Below, one piece after another: positions 1-12,410 of a stretch of DNA of 60,000 nucleotides. A program made the position numbers and the translations under genes. Position 1 is the stretch's first letter; every line of letters starts with the position of its first letter. This DNA comes from Symsagittifera roscoffensis (taxonomy: Eukaryota; Xenacoelomorpha; Acoela; Convolutidae). The stretch spans positions 19,627,318 to 19,687,317 of the forward strand of contig NC_087070.1 of NCBI RefSeq assembly GCF_963678635.1, in the 5' to 3' direction. A model generated the notes under the pieces. That model was not told the origin of the DNA. It saw only the letters and a list, made by a program, of their open reading frames with translations, and did not search any database.

Positions 1-103
1 AAAGATCTTTTTAAGAAGCTAGCAGAGTATGTGTTGGATCCGGAAAGAAGATGGGACTACTGCGTCAGAGCTAAGAGAGGACAGATGGACACATCAATAC
101 CTG
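1..103 (+). CDS. MATCAP-like exon (5' end outside window)
   Basis: Open in frame 1 from the first base. It ends in phase 1 at a GTGAGT donor (104). It encodes KDLFKKLAEYVLDPERRWDY followed by CVRAKRGQMDTSIPG. Confidence 0.9.
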
Positions 104-988
104 GTGAGTATAGTTCTTTGAGAGATTATATAATGCTTTCGAAATCTATGCTTTTAGGAAATGTAATCAATGTAATTTACTTCTTAAATGATATAATACG
201 TAAGATATAAATAAGAATATAATAAGAAGACGTATATTGCACAGGTTGCTTCACCAAAGACCAAGTGTACCTAACTGGATCTCTGAACATCTTGAGGAAC
301 CGCAAGAGGATAGACTTCGAGGCACTGATGAGGTGTGGCAAGGTGGCCTGGGAGGATGTCGATAGAGTAAAAGGCGTAGCAGATTACGAACACACGCGCA
401 TTCCATCATTCATGACAAACATGCCGTTTTACAGGTACGATGGAACGCTTGTTTGTAATAACTGAATTTGTATTTTTTAATGCAATAAATGCTGGAAAAT
501 ATCATCATCCTTCCAGGTAAATCATTCAATTGCTAATTGATTGATTTGGAGCACAAAGTATTTCAAAATAAGTATTTCAATCTCAACAACAGGATGGCTA
601 AATTGTTCGAAAGATTCATAGCAGTAGTTTTACTAGTATATTTTTGGTTCCTCCGATGATTTTCAAATCACTTATGGTTTATAATAGACGCTGGTATATG
701 CAGACCAAAAAAACGAACGTGCTTCACCGCTTCCAAGTTAGTGGAACCAAGGTGGAATCATGAAACTTTATATTTTTCCACTGCTCGCTAGAGACGCTTT
801 TTAAGTTTTTAAATGACAGTTTTTGTTCACGAAGGAAGTTTCAATTAAATAGTTCATTTAGGTCAAGACTGGATTTCATCCTGAAAACAAACGGACTTCG
901 AGATGCGGACTTCAAACACCTCAAGTCATCATCTTCTAAAATGGGTGATCTAAATGACAGGGTAGACGAGTGCAGATTCGATATATAA
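1..988 (+). CDS. 3' part of a MATCAP/KIAA0895-type (DUF1704) tyrosine carboxypeptidase gene
   Basis: Three exons (1-103, 245-434, 862-988) join in frame and give about 139 residues ending in TAA at 986-988. The protein carries family hallmarks: RRWDYCVRAKRGQMDTSIPG, then CFTKDQVYLTGSLNILR, RKRIDFEALMRCGKVAWEDV and RIPSFMTNMPFYR. Known for the family: DUF1704 metallopeptidases of the MATCAP group remove the C-terminal tyrosine of alpha-tubulin and bind microtubules. The zinc-binding HExxxTH motif would lie upstream of the window, so catalytic competence cannot be judged here. Introns are 141 and 427 bp, much shorter than those of the other genes. The C-terminus is an acidic, Ser-rich tail. Family assignment is firm; the choice between paralogues is not. 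Confidence 0.9.
245..434 (+). CDS. MATCAP-like internal exon
   Basis: The acceptor AG is at 243-244 and the donor GTACGA starts at 435. It enters in phase 1 and leaves in phase 2. It encodes the most conserved DUF1704 block (DQVYLTGSLNILRNRKRIDF). Confidence 0.92.
862..988 (+). CDS. MATCAP-like terminal exon
   Basis: Acceptor AG at 860-861; the phase fits the previous donor. It encodes RSRLDFILKTNGLRDADFKH and a short tail ending VDECRFDI, then TAA. The LDF..KTNGL pattern resembles the C-terminal helix of the family. Confidence 0.8.
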
Positions 989-1439
989 CTGTAAAAGAAT
1001 GAACGAATAGTTACATAGTTATCTACCTCAACTGTTTTGTTTTTATTTTGTATTTGTATTTAGTTTTCAAAAATTAGCATATTTTCTGAAAGCCTTTTGT
1101 TTGAAATGTGTTTCTAAGTTTAACGCCCCTCATGAAAGTCTTAGAAAAATTCTTCATAAAAGTCAATTCCGAAAAATTATGTTCGATTTTAATGAACAGC
1201 CTGAGGATTAGCGCAAAAAGTTAGTAAGCTTTTTTCATGAACCTGCTTTGAAATTTGCTTGGATTTCTTAAACTGGCTTTTTAATTAATATTTACAATTA
1301 CTTGATGTGTTTACTAATTAATGAACGCAGGACAGTTACATGTGGTATTTTTTTTCAGGCGCAATTTGGGTTTTCGCGGTTTTCTTTAAATCAGTTAAAT
1401 GAAAGGCAAGCTGCACAATCGAAAGGCAAAAGTGTAAAG

Positions 1440-1810
1440 GTCATGAGGGAAGTGATCGCCATCTAGTTTCGAAAGCGAAGTTTGATTTTCCAACGAAAGA
1501 AATCCCTATTGATCCAGTTTTTCTCACTCAAATTAAATTAATTCTATCAAACAAATATCAATGAGTTTTTTTTGAAGTTTGGATATATACATTTTTTCAG
1601 AGTCGATGACCGTAGTTCAGAATTTTGTGAAGGACTTCATGATTTTTTTTTAATTTCCCAGAAAAATCCTCAAATGTTTTACAGAAGAGCTTTCATACAT
1701 ATCAAAGATTTTATTACTGATTCTAGGTATATGTGCACCATTTGAGTTCAATTCAATTTCATCTGCTGAAAGTTAAGAGAGTTGCGCTCTCCGATTACGA
1801 AAGTTTTAAG
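1440..1810 (-). repeat. family D repeat fragment
   Basis: Reverse complement of the dispersed family described for the ELAPOR introns. It holds the inverse of the block CTGGATCAATAGG, the segment with the fixed phrase TTTCGAAACTAGA, and the TGCATATATACC-type region. Confidence 0.55.
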
Positions 1811-2279
1811 GTAACGAAGCTTGATATTCTTCAAAAAAATAAACGGTATTGTTTTGTTTCCTGGCGTTCCTTGACAGTATTCCAACATTCTATTGATTAG
1901 GTTAAAACATACAATCTATTTGGTTATATAACTTATTCTTGATCAGGTTAAACCATACAACCTGTTAAACCAGTGAACAAATTTGACTGTTTTTGTGCAT
2001 ATCCAGACAATTTTGAGCTCTTTTTCGGCTCATTTACTGCGGGAACCTTAGCAGAATTTTCTTCTTTTTGAGCCTAAAATGTTCTGGCGGAACTATGGAT
2101 TAGCAATGGCTTTTTCGTCTTTTTTAGAAAACTCAAGGATATGTTTGGTATTTACGTAAAGTAACATAAAGAAGCCCTCTCAGCCCTAATTCGATTTCTG
2201 ACATAAAATCGAAAAGTACGTCACGGCTTCAAAAAAAAACTTATTTAAAAGCTGGTCGGACTTATTTAAAATAATTAAC

Positions 2280-2645
2280 GGAGTGAAGACCCTTATACAG
2301 GTCATGCTGATTTTTTTTTTCAGGAAAAAGTCTTAAAATGTGCATAAAAGTCTCTAATAACTACAGCTGTGCATTCATACATGTTGATGTATTTGTGAAT
2401 GCACTTAGGTATATATGCACTTTTTGAAATCAATTAAAATTCATCTGCTGAAAGTGACGTAAGTATCTTTCTCCAACACGAACGTTAAAATGGCGCGAAA
2501 AAAGGTGAAACCTTTCTAGTTTCGAAAGTCGAGTTTAATTTTTAAGATTTCCAGCGGAATATAAACTTTACCTGTTGATCCAGTTTTTTCAAGTTGGGTT
2601 AATGTTATCAAAAAAGCGCCAGTCATAAATATTTTTAGAAATTTG
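2280..2645 (-). repeat. family D repeat (second minus-strand copy)
   Basis: Mirrors the plus-strand copies near 35190-35520 and 55360-55620 over several hundred bases. It includes the TGCATATATACCTAAGTG region and the CTGGATCAACAGG block. Confidence 0.65.
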
Positions 2646-2949
2646 AAGAGCTTAAAGTGCATCTATTTTTTTTCTTTGAAAATCGAAAGTTGAGGTTTTT
2701 TCAAGAAAATCAGTTTTTTTTCAACCAAGTGTTTTTTGTTTATTTGCGTTTGTCTTTTCCAATCTTCGATTGGCTATATTTCGTTTTTCAGCCAACTTGA
2801 AACAAAATTTACGAATGAGATTGCAATCTGAGTTCATTTTTGATGCAATTTTCTATTGAATTTGCCATTTATAATTTTTCATGTTGCATTTTTTGATCTG
2901 AAACAACAGTAAATTTTAAAAAATGTTAATTTTTTTCATTTCAGTATTT

Positions 2950-3020
2950 TTAAATTCTTACATAATGTGTGGTGGCTGGAACATTCTGTGCAATATGAAC
3001 ACTAACCCGTTATGGTTGTT
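2950..3020 (+). repeat. family C 3'-end fragment
   Basis: GGCTGGAACATTCTGTGC followed by a GCAC-type partner resembles the subterminal motif and hairpin of family C (compare 53070-53116). Confidence 0.4.
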
Positions 3021-3649
3021 CACTTTATCCAAGGGATTAACCTGAAAATTGGAATTTGAGATAGTTAATCATTAATTAAACATTGTTGCATCAGAAGATA
3101 TAACTCTTTATACAAGCAAGCCACCTAGGGTAGTGATAAAAATGAATAGTTTCTACCGAAACTTGACTTCAGTATCTGGTGGTAAAAATGGTGAAAGAAA
3201 TGTTTGTCCGGAAAAAAGTGAATTGGTTGAAGTTTAAGAATTGCTCGTTTTGTTTGATTGTAATGAAAACAGGCGTGTGGAGGAAAACCTTTAATAAAAG
3301 CAAATTTGCTCTCAATAACTGACAAAGTTTGATATTTTAAAGAGCAGTTTTCTTAATCGAAATTTTTGGTTAATTTGAACCACCAGAGTCTGAAAACAGA
3401 ACTTAAGTAGCTCTCGGCCATTTTATTATTTTTTCAATTACTGAAAGATTGTCCTCGGATTTTTTATCTGCGGTTATTTTTCCTTTTTGCTATTTGAAAT
3501 TGTTATTTGCCAAAGTACCGAGTATATGCTTCTTTTTATGAAGCGTAGGCGGCAACATAATACGACTCGGAAACTATTTTTTCATTGAAATGAGGCAGGC
3601 TATTTTGTCTAACTAATACGCCACTTCATGCGTAATATACTACTGTGCA

Positions 3650-3790
3650 CTAAACAAAGTTAAGGGGTGTTTTTTTTTATTTTTCAACTTTCCATGTTTA
3701 AAGCAAAAACTTTTTCAGACGTTAAAGTGCAGTCGGGTCTTTCAAGGCTTGACCGTGATACGAGCAGTGTCCTGTTTAAACGGTAGCCAG
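3650..3790 (+). repeat. family B 3'-end fragment
   Basis: Holds a GCAGTCGG motif, a degenerate hairpin and GATACGAGCAGTGTCCTGTTT, the characteristic end of family B. Confidence 0.5.
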
Positions 3791-4018
3791 TGGCGGAAAA
3801 AAAGCAATGGCGTTTCAATAAAGCTGTTTCTTCTATTATATAAGAGAATGAATTTAGTATACTTATCAAATTTTTTCAAAAAAAAAAATTAGCTTGAAAT
3901 AGTGCGCATTTGGTGGCACTTTTACTGCATAGCATTAACAATTGATAAAAAATGTTCAATACTCTTTATTGGTGGCTAATGTTTTTCAATTTCCTACACA
4001 CATGGTGGAAATACGAGG

Positions 4019-4075
4019 TCGTGTGACTCTAAGTATCTAGTTTGGTGGTTCGATCCCGCTAGATGACTAGATTTC
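4019..4075 (+). repeat. tRNA-like 3' half (B-box) remnant
   Basis: GGTGGTTCGATCCCGC matches a Pol III B box, but no matching A box or acceptor stem is visible. Probably a SINE remnant, not a tRNA gene. Confidence 0.35.
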
Positions 4076-4589
4076 AAAGTTTAAATTTGCTTTTTTTCCC
4101 TTCTTTTTAAGTCCTTTTTTGCCATTCTGTCGCTTGTGATTGCGAAGTGCAGCTTCAGCTCTGTGTATTATTTTTTTTCCACATCTCTTCAATAAACAAT
4201 GACTTCAATAATATGTTGTCGTAGCTGGAGCTTTACACGTTTGGAAATTTGTTCTCGAAATCCACCGATGAGCTGTCCAAGCTACCAAATTTTGGGTCTG
4301 TTGAATTTCTGTTTTTTTAATTATAAATCATACTCGGGTGACAATGTGATTATAGCTGAACATATTTCTGTACTTGCAAATTCAGCTATTTTTGACAATT
4401 ATTGGCAGGTTCAACTTAAATAGCTGGATCGTTTTTTGTTTTACTGCGTACTTATAATTTTTTTTAAATGTTTTTGTGCATTATGAGGCCAAACTGTGCA
4501 CTGGATAGGCGCACAATTTTTGTGTCTGTGTGTTCCTTGATTCCAGAAACAAGTCTTTAAACATGTTCCAAAATGTAAGTCGAAACCAT

Positions 4590-4915
4590 TTACTAGATTC
4601 CGTGGATTCCGCGTACAAATAGCTGTAACGTAATTTTTGGCAAGTTAATTTTGTTGCAGATTCAGAAACGAGCGAATATAGGTAATCGCTCTGGATTCCG
4701 TTAATATAAGCCGCTTCGGAAATTTTGAATCGATTCCGCAAATTTATACGGATTCCGCTGACAATTTGCGGTTTCCGCTTACAACTTGCAGATTCCACTC
4801 ACAGTTGTGGATTCCACGACAGCTGAAATTTACTAACACACATTATTCTTTGTTAACGGATTTCAGAAATTGTTCCGGATTCCGCAAATTTTGTTGTGGA
4901 TTCCAGGAAGTTGCC
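4590..4915. repeat. degenerate GGATTCCG-motif cluster
   Basis: About ten copies of GGATTCC, GATTCCGC or GATTCCAC at irregular spacing within about 320 bp, separated by unrelated AT-rich sequence. It could be a decayed minisatellite or a cluster of binding sites. Confidence 0.5.
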
Positions 4916-7900
4916 TGTTTACAGCATGTTAGTGTATATATACCGTTAAGGTTTCGGCTCTACGGGACAAGGGGAGCTCCCTTCTAAAAGTAGCTACTTC
5001 ATCCTAAGCCTCTAAAAGTCCCATCTATATCCTCTTTCAATCTTGGTGTTTTAGCTGTCATGGGAACACAGTTTGTATCCTACTCATCGTTTTGCGTCAA
5101 AAAACCAACTCCGGGGAGCTTATTATATAGTCTGTACACATATATTACTCAGGAATCTTAACTATTCTTTCAAATGAGTTTTAATGCGAGTCCTCTCTGG
5201 GACTAATTTTTTCTTGTGTGTCTGAAATTCTGATGATAAATTGTTTGACTCAAAAATTTGTCAAGCTTTACTTATTGAATTCACTAATTCGATACAATAA
5301 CGAAAAAAAATGTATACTTTAACCTTTGATTGATTCTCCGATGGATAAGTTTCATTTCAGTTAGAAAATTAGAAATTGACCGAAGCCATAGTTCAATTTT
5401 TTCGGGGTGATATTTAGGGCCTGTTGTTGCCATAAAAACAGTATTCTCGCTCATTATTTTTTGCAAAATCAATTTTTCGGTCATGGGTGGGGACTTTTTA
5501 CTTGGGGCACAACACCGGAAGTAAGGGTACAGTGGTTCTATGGTTCTAAGCTTGCACCTCCCTCATCAAAGTCAGTAAGCTACTAATTTTAGGTCCCATT
5601 CACATAGCTAGTTACTGAGTTCTACTAGGGTGATTAGCACTTCGGAGAACGAACCGTTATCACGTTGGCAAGGTGGGTTTGAGAGTACCGTGCTTTTGCA
5701 GTTTCTAGCCTATGAATTTCATGAAGTTAGTATTGTTAGTTCCCATAAAAGAGGAAGGGTTCCCATTTGGAAGGAGGGGTAACTGATTTTACTTCACTTG
5801 GGTATTCTGCCATAGACGGCGCTAATTTTTTGATATCAAACTTTTTTGAGCCCGACCTTTTGTTTGCTGCACTGCTTACTTTATAGCTTATTGGTTAATC
5901 GTTAAAGCTAAGTAAGTAGTTAAAGCTTAAATAAAAGGCTATAAACAGTAGATAAGCAATTTCTACAATTACTCAATGAAGAAAAAACAAGTTTGGTTTC
6001 TGCTTATTTTTTAATTCTAACTTTGCATAGGTTAATTATATTTGAATGCTTCTTCAAGCAATCATTTCAAGCAGAAATATACGGATCTTGTTAACTAATA
6101 TTAAGTAACTGAAATAGCGGGGTTTATGAGTTATTTTATTGTCTGCCCTGCTGTTTTAAAATAACAAAACGTTAGCTTTTTGTAATTGATTGTTATAAAA
6201 TCTCCCATTGGGTTGATTCGTAGTAGATGTGGATAATTGCAACCAGATATTATTGTTGACAGACATGAAAATATCGAAAAGTGACATAGCAATAGCACTA
6301 CTTAATTAATCAAAACAGTAGTGTTTGTCTCTGAAGCTCAGCTTAGTCATTAGACCATCTTTTGGATGATTGATAAGCTGTCATGTGATGTGATGCTATA
6401 AAAATTGACTAATTCTGTCACCATACTGTAGATCTTTTGAATCATCTTGACAAAAAACGTAATGCTATAGATCCTTCACACTGATGAACGCAATACTTTT
6501 TTACTGAAACGTACGATGAAATTATTTTGAAGTCAGCAGTAATTGCTTTTTCTCTTATTCAACTTGTCATAGTATAAACATGGTAAATTGTACCTTCTCA
6601 ATTAATAAAGGACAGCTGTTTTTAATTTGGCCAATTTTGAAGAGCGTAGCCAAACTTTGGAAACCATTAGCTTTTGAGTTATTATCATATATCAAATTTA
6701 TTTACGTTACATTTCATAGAAAACAGAAAATACACATCTCAGAATATTTCTAAGCTGAAGCCTTTCAGTCTAATTTTTTTATTTTGCGTTTATGTTAATT
6801 CCGTAAGCTAAGTAAAACTGATAAACAAAGTTTTTATTAACTGCATAAATTAATCATGATATTCTTATCAAAGTTAATAAAATTCAGCAATTTTCTGCTT
6901 ATTTTATTGTAAAAAATTTTAAAAAATTTTACAGCTCAACCCATACTTTTTCAGAAACTAGGTTTTAAAAATCTGCTAAGCAGCAAAAACAAATTATAAA
7001 AAAATACTCAAGACAAAAAATGAAAATTTTCCGTTAATATTTTATAACAAAACCACATTTTGCAGCGTAATCTTTTTAATCAAAACTGTTGTTTAGATGG
7101 ATAGATAGATATGAGCAAGTATATAAACTATTTTCTGAGGATGATGAAGCATTGTAAGAAGAACAAATTAAATGTTTAAATCATATTAAACCAAATTTTG
7201 GACAATGAGGTTTTTTAAAAAAAAATCAGCATGGTTGGTTTGAAGACAACATCGAGCACTAATCAGAAAATTATTGCTTCAATAAATTAAAATCTAAATA
7301 AAAGAGTTAATGATATTTTATAAGAAAAACAAGCGTTTATAAAATAAATATTGGTTATTTTCAATGTTATTCAATTCAATTTTGTTGCAACACATATAAC
7401 AAGATAAAAGGTTTATTTTTTTGCCAACTACGAAAACTGATGCAAAGTAATGAAATTTATATACAAACTCAACGTCGAAGTCATAATACTCATTTTTTCT
7501 GCTTAATTTAACCGAAGAGACAAGGATAAGTTATGAAAAAATTGCGAAAATACATTTGCAGCAACTATCGAACAATTTATCAAAAGAGACTAAAACAAAA
7601 CTTTATTATTAAAAAAATATTGCTGATTATTCTCGGAGCAAATAGAGGTGATATTTGTATAGCGTATAGCAAAACTAAACTTGTAGCACAATTGTTTTCG
7701 GCAAGTTGTTAGAAAAAGTTAAATGGTTGATTAAGCATAGTAAAATTTACAAATCAAAGGATTCAAGTGCAAATTTTCAAAAAGCAGACCTGGGAGAACG
7801 GTTTTCTAAAGTGGAAGGGGTAGGATTTTTTTGGATACGATACCAAAACTTTTTTAAGAAGTATTCACCAGCAACAGAATTTGAGAGAATTTTTGCTGAA

Positions 7901-8386
7901 AGCAGTTAAAATAAAATTATGGTTCAGATCACTCAAGCAACTATTGCGCATCATTGAGTTGTTTGCACTGTTACGATTGAATCTGATACATTCAAGCAAA
8001 CACTTATTTGCGCCAACTGTAATACGTACATATATTTATGCCATATAAGGCGTAAGAAAGTTCACGGCAAAAAATGGCTTATTTATTTCAGAAAGCTTAA
8101 AACATTTCTGGAATAATCCCCATCCAGTCAGATACAAACACATTTATGATTCGGGAAATAATCTATCCAAAATTCTAAATGAACATTTTTTTCACACATA
8201 GGCAAAGAAGAGCCTCGCAACACATGCAATACAATAAAAACACATCGTAACAAAGTACTCAATGAAAAAGGAGATAGACGTTAAAAAGTTTCCTGATTAC
8301 TTAACTTGCAAGAATTACTTGAAAAAATAACTTCCAGTAAGTCAAAAAACTACTACAAAAAATTCATATTTGTATCGGATGGGGTT

Positions 8387-8455
8387 CATTAGAACCTTAA
8401 TGGCTTTCATTAGAACCTTCATGGCGTTGATTAGAACCTTTGGCAATCATTCAAC
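8387..8455 (+). repeat. short tandem repeat, 3 units of about 21 bp
   Basis: The unit ATTAGAACCTTNATGGC occurs three times in succession with small changes. Confidence 0.6.
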
Positions 8456-8621
8456 TTGCAGCAACTAAACCGGAAAACTTTTGGTCGACCCCCTGTTGAG
8501 GCGGAACAAAACTGTTGTCATTAAAAAATACTCGTAATCAAAGTTTTTCGTTAAAACGACTTTTGATCAATCCGAGTACCTATGTTTTAACCTAGCAATA
8601 TTTAAATAATCAAACTACGCA

Positions 8622-8960
8622 GTGGCGGGCACGGAAATTTTTCTAGGGGTACGGGGCGGTTTTTTTTAATTTAGAAAACTTTGCCGACCTTTTTTTTTTT
8701 TGATCAATTTGATTTTCCGAGATCTCGCACAAAAGTATAAGGACCCTATTTTGTGAAAAATTTTCTGCGCCGCAGACAAATTTTTTTAAAAAAAAGAGAA
8801 GTTTTGAGGCACCTTTTGGATAATTTTTTACCAAAAATTGCATTTTTTCTACGAACTCCTGCCACTCAAAACTAGTCATAATGGCGCCGCAGGCGCCCTT
8901 AGAAAAACTTTGAAATTGTTCAGCGAAAAATTGTTGTCAGAACGTTAAACCAAAGGGGGG
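8622..8960. mobile_element. degenerate hAT-like MITE
   Basis: The internal blocks (GGGGTACGGGGCGG, GATCAATTTGATTTTCCGAG, GCGCCGCAGACAAATTTTT) match, in inverse orientation, the interiors of the elements at 17608 and 22746. Termini are decayed. About 340 bp and non-coding. Confidence 0.45.
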
Positions 8961-9448
8961 GACCCTTTGGAAAAATTTGGCAACCAGAATTGAAGGGAAA
9001 GCGGAAAAAGATTGACTCCTTTGAATAGCACCGTTAATAGCTATTGAACGCATTGATAAAATAATCAAACGATCTGCATTTTTGTTTACCATGGATTCAT
9101 AGACGAGTAGCTTAAGATACATTTGTATGCGCTATTTTGAAAATTGAGTGATTCTTGACTGAGGGTCATGATAGTTTTCAAATAAAAATCATGGATTTCA
9201 GAAAGTAAGTACTTGTCTGAACTTTTCTGATGTTCATTGCGCAGTCATTCTGAGAGGCATTCCCAGCACTCCTGAAACTCGTTATATATTGAAATGAGAA
9301 TTGGTTCCATGAAATGTTTCTGAATCTCTTTAATTATTTTCCTTCGCTAATAGGGGAGCAATAGTTACTGTACTTATCGAGGTGAATATTCTTTAATAGA
9401 TACGAAAGTAAGATTTATGCTGACGACTTACGAATACCAAATGTCTTC

Positions 9449-10079
9449 TTATCGTTTGGTTTGTTTTGCTCCATATTGTAACCCGATTTCTCTTCTCAGT
9501 TGGAATTGACGGTTTTTCATGTTCAGGCTGTGGATGTTAGCAGGCATTTGATTTATAGGGACGTCTGCCATCGGGATCATTTGGGCTTGGGAATTTGCTG
9601 CAGGCTGTTGACGCACGCCAACATTATTGTTAGCGGGAACTTTTTTGGTTGTTTTAATCAATCTAGATTTGATATTTGTTAACATTGTCATCAGAATTGC
9701 TCGAAATTGCTGATTTTGAATCGCAAAAAAAATAAACGCAACTGACATGTTGAGCGAAACAAGGATAACAGCAATGTTATCGAGAAGTCTTATCAAGTAA
9801 AATTTCTCGGTAGTGTCCAAATTTGTCGGAATTTTTCCAGCGTGAATTCTTCTGGCAGCTACGATTATGATAAACCGAGCCAAAGAGAAGAAGAAGAAAG
9901 ATAAAGTGCAAATTATGGAACCTGTTGTCATAGATTTTTCATTTTCCGATTCTTGAGTTGAAATCTGCCCGAAACTGAGAAGGTTGCCAAACATTCTCCT
10001 GAAATACCGTGCCAATTTTAGGTTGTGTTCAATCGAGAAAACTGGTTTTGGGAAACTTCGCTGCTTAAGCGGCCACAAC
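9449..10079 (-). CDS. GPCR terminal exon, TM6-TM7 and tail
   Basis: Acceptor AG at 10081-10080, in phase with the upstream exon. It starts in the third intracellular loop (LWPLKQRSFPKPVFSIEH). TM7 is followed by QNQQFRAIL, a helix-8-like segment. Confidence 0.88.
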
Positions 10080-11357
10080 CTGCTTTTTGTAGAAAAAAAG
10101 TTATGGATTTTGGAATGTCTTTTAACTGTGTCTTAGAACTTTTGTCCATTTTTGTACAAGTTTTTTGAATTTTTTTTGTTAGAGAAAGGTTATCTCCTTA
10201 GGAAGATTGATTGTCTCAAGAGTTTTATATCTTCTACTTATTTTAGTAGAGAAACAAATATTGTTTTGGGCAAAGTTCAATTTTTAAATCACATTTTTTG
10301 TGCCGCATCTGTATAGCAATTTTATTCATATCAAGCACGTACCTCCAGCTTCAGCTGGGCCCCTAGTTGTTTATTCTCGAGACATACGAAAATTTTAGTT
10401 CACTTAGTTTTTTTGAACATTTAAAACTTTTTTTCGACGTATGATTATTTAGTGTATGTGTTGTATCGGTAATGGTGCGGAGCTCCGCTTGGCCTCTGTG
10501 TTTTAAATTAAAAGTCTGAAAACGGGATGATTATTTTCCTTAAAACAGATTACCCAAACAAACAATCGATATGTAAGTTTGGTTAGTTTTCTAAAACATT
10601 TTCTCGACACTTTCTTGCACAAAAAATTATTTCAGCCAGTTGAGCGATCATGTATTTTTTGTACGTCACCACTTGCTGGTTTTCAACAACGCTTTTCTGA
10701 TGTTTTTTGGGGAGCAGAGATCATTCAATTGATCATTACGTTACGATGGCCGATTGCTCAATTGATGATCCTCTTGGCACTGAAAACGGATTATTCAGAC
10801 GCAAACTTTTGTTTGAGAATAAGCTTGTTAAACTTTCTAGATGCTAACTGAACTTTCTACTCCCAAAAACGGAACTGAACAAACCTTTACGCCCACAGTC
10901 ATAACATGTCTGAAAACTTATTGAGTTTTTTGTTATTTTTGTTCAGCTATAAAAATTGGCCTACCTGAGCCTGATCAAAACGTACACATTCAGACCAAGA
11001 ACCAACAACATTGGTGCAGCTTTGATGAAGATGAAGTAAGTGGCATACAAATAAGTTTCAAAAAGGTTGTTGAAAATCGAAACATCGACGGCACACACGT
11101 TGTTTTCAGCGTTGTACTCAATTGTTGCTAAGACGGGAGCGTTAACGAGAATTGAGTACACGATATTTATAAAAGTTGTAACAAAAGGGTATCGGAGCTT
11201 GTACATCACGTGATCACGGTACCAAGGGAAGTTCCGTAGAGCCATAAACCGGTCGATGGAAAGAAACAAATGCTCATTGTAGGCTGCTAGGATTGCAGCT
11301 TGTCCCAGCCACCAGGAGTATTGACAAGAGGGAAGAGAAAAGTCGCCGACAAGAAAT
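9449..11357 (-). CDS. rhodopsin-family G protein-coupled receptor, 3' part (TM3-TM7)
   Basis: Two exons (11357-10965 and 10079-9449) join in phase and encode about 340 residues. Visible: the end of TM2/ECL1 with GDFSLPSCQYSWWLGQ (Cys 3.25), TM3 ending in SIDRF (the DRY position as DRF), TM4, ECL2 with NNVCAVD (disulphide partner), TM5 ending VLGLNVYVLIRL, a long third loop, TM6 SIICTLSFFFFSLARF without CWxP, and TM7 with NMSVAFIFFA in place of NPxxY. A basic, Gln/Asn/Pro-rich C-tail follows and ends in TAA at 9449-9451. The N-S-V-x-F form of TM7 is common in invertebrate peptide (FMRFamide-like) receptors; that ligand class is inference. TM1-TM2 and the start codon were not found. Confidence 0.85.
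10965..11357 (-). CDS. GPCR exon, TM3-TM5
   Basis: Acceptor AG at 11359-11358 after a T-rich tract; donor GTAGGC begins at 10964. Leaves in phase 2. Hydrophobic segments and the DRF motif are clear. Confidence 0.88.
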
Positions 11358-11444
11358 CTGAAAATAAAAAGCTATTAGTACAGAGGAGAGGCTATTCATA
11401 TTTATTAGTGACTCGAACTTTTCATGCTGGATCGAATGATTTTT

Positions 11445-12204
11445 GTTCCGACAATTGTCGGAGAAATTGACGTAATATTTCAGCTCGGGGTGGTTTTTCT
11501 CCAGTTAAGTACAAATTTTTACACTAGCATTTGACAATTTTTTCATGTCATTTGAAAGGTGTTGTTGTCTTGAGGTCAAATTGAAAAATGTTTTTCACCT
11601 GTGACAATTTTTTTGTAAAGTTATGGGGGTTTAGAGATTGTCAATTTGTCTATTTTGAAACGATAAACGAACAATATATTTCAAACGCGTAAGTGGAGTA
11701 TTAATTGTTCCGACTTTCGAAGAAAGTGCGGAATATCTATTCTTGGTGCCGATGTTTTTTTAGTCATTTTTCGACTTGTTAACGAAGCGTTTTTGACGGA
11801 ATTTTTTATACCATCTGAGAGATATTGTTACCCAAGCTCAAATTAGAAACAGTCATATCACCTGTGATCATTTTTTGTAAAATTACAGGCATTTGAAAGT
11901 TGCTAATTTGGCCAATTTGGGATAACTAAAGTGCGATATAATGCGCACTTATAACACGCGTAAGAAGCAAATAAATGCGTTCCAAATTGAATTGAGACTA
12001 GCAATTTACTCATCTCACCCCAAAACGAGACTCTAAACACATCCTTAGTAAATAACATAGCGTGTGGGATGATAAAATGAAAAAAAAAGTGTTTTTCTCA
12101 ATTTTTTTGTCAATTATTTAGCCAAAAAAAAAAACGTTTCAATTAGTCATAAGTTCAGTCGGAACATTCAGGGCTTTGCCCTGACATATGAGCAGTCTTA
12201 CTTG
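11445..12204 (+). repeat. family B Helentron-like repeats (one truncated copy, one complete)
   Basis: A GTTCCGAC start at 11445 is followed by a second start, GTTCCGACTTTCG, at 11707. The end near 12204 has CAGTCGGAACATTCAGGGC, a hairpin (AGGGC/GCCCT) and GAGCAGTCTTACTTG. The same plan occurs at 43881-44406 and, inverted, at 48645, 51474 and 53148. Confidence 0.65.
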
Positions 12205-12289
12205 TATTGTATTAGAAATTGCTCCAATATGAACTCCGGTATGCTATTTGATTCATATAAAACTTTGCTATATGCGAAGTATAACACTT

Positions 12290-12410
12290 TGTACATTAAA
12301 TAGCGTGTGGGAAGACAATTTTCATTTGAAAAAAAATATATTTTTTTTTGCAGTAAAAGTACTTCAAATGCAGTCGGGGCTTTTGCTTGATACGAACAGT
12401 TATGTTTTGT
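12290..12410 (+). repeat. family B 3'-end fragment
   Basis: GCAGTCGGGGC, then a short degenerate stem, then GATACGAACAGTTATGTTTT, as at other family B ends. Confidence 0.5.

Larger units (their letters stand above)
989..9448. other. gene-poor intergenic stretch, repeat remnants only
   Basis: No exon with splice signals and recognisable protein similarity was found on either strand. Short open frames here are AT-rich chance frames. The repeat pieces I could recognise are listed separately; about 4920-8380 shows nothing I can name. Confidence 0.6.

Noticed and set aside
10579-10851. 90-codon plus-strand frame in the GPCR intron
   Set aside because: No similarity, no splice or start context, and it lies antisense to an intron of a confident gene.
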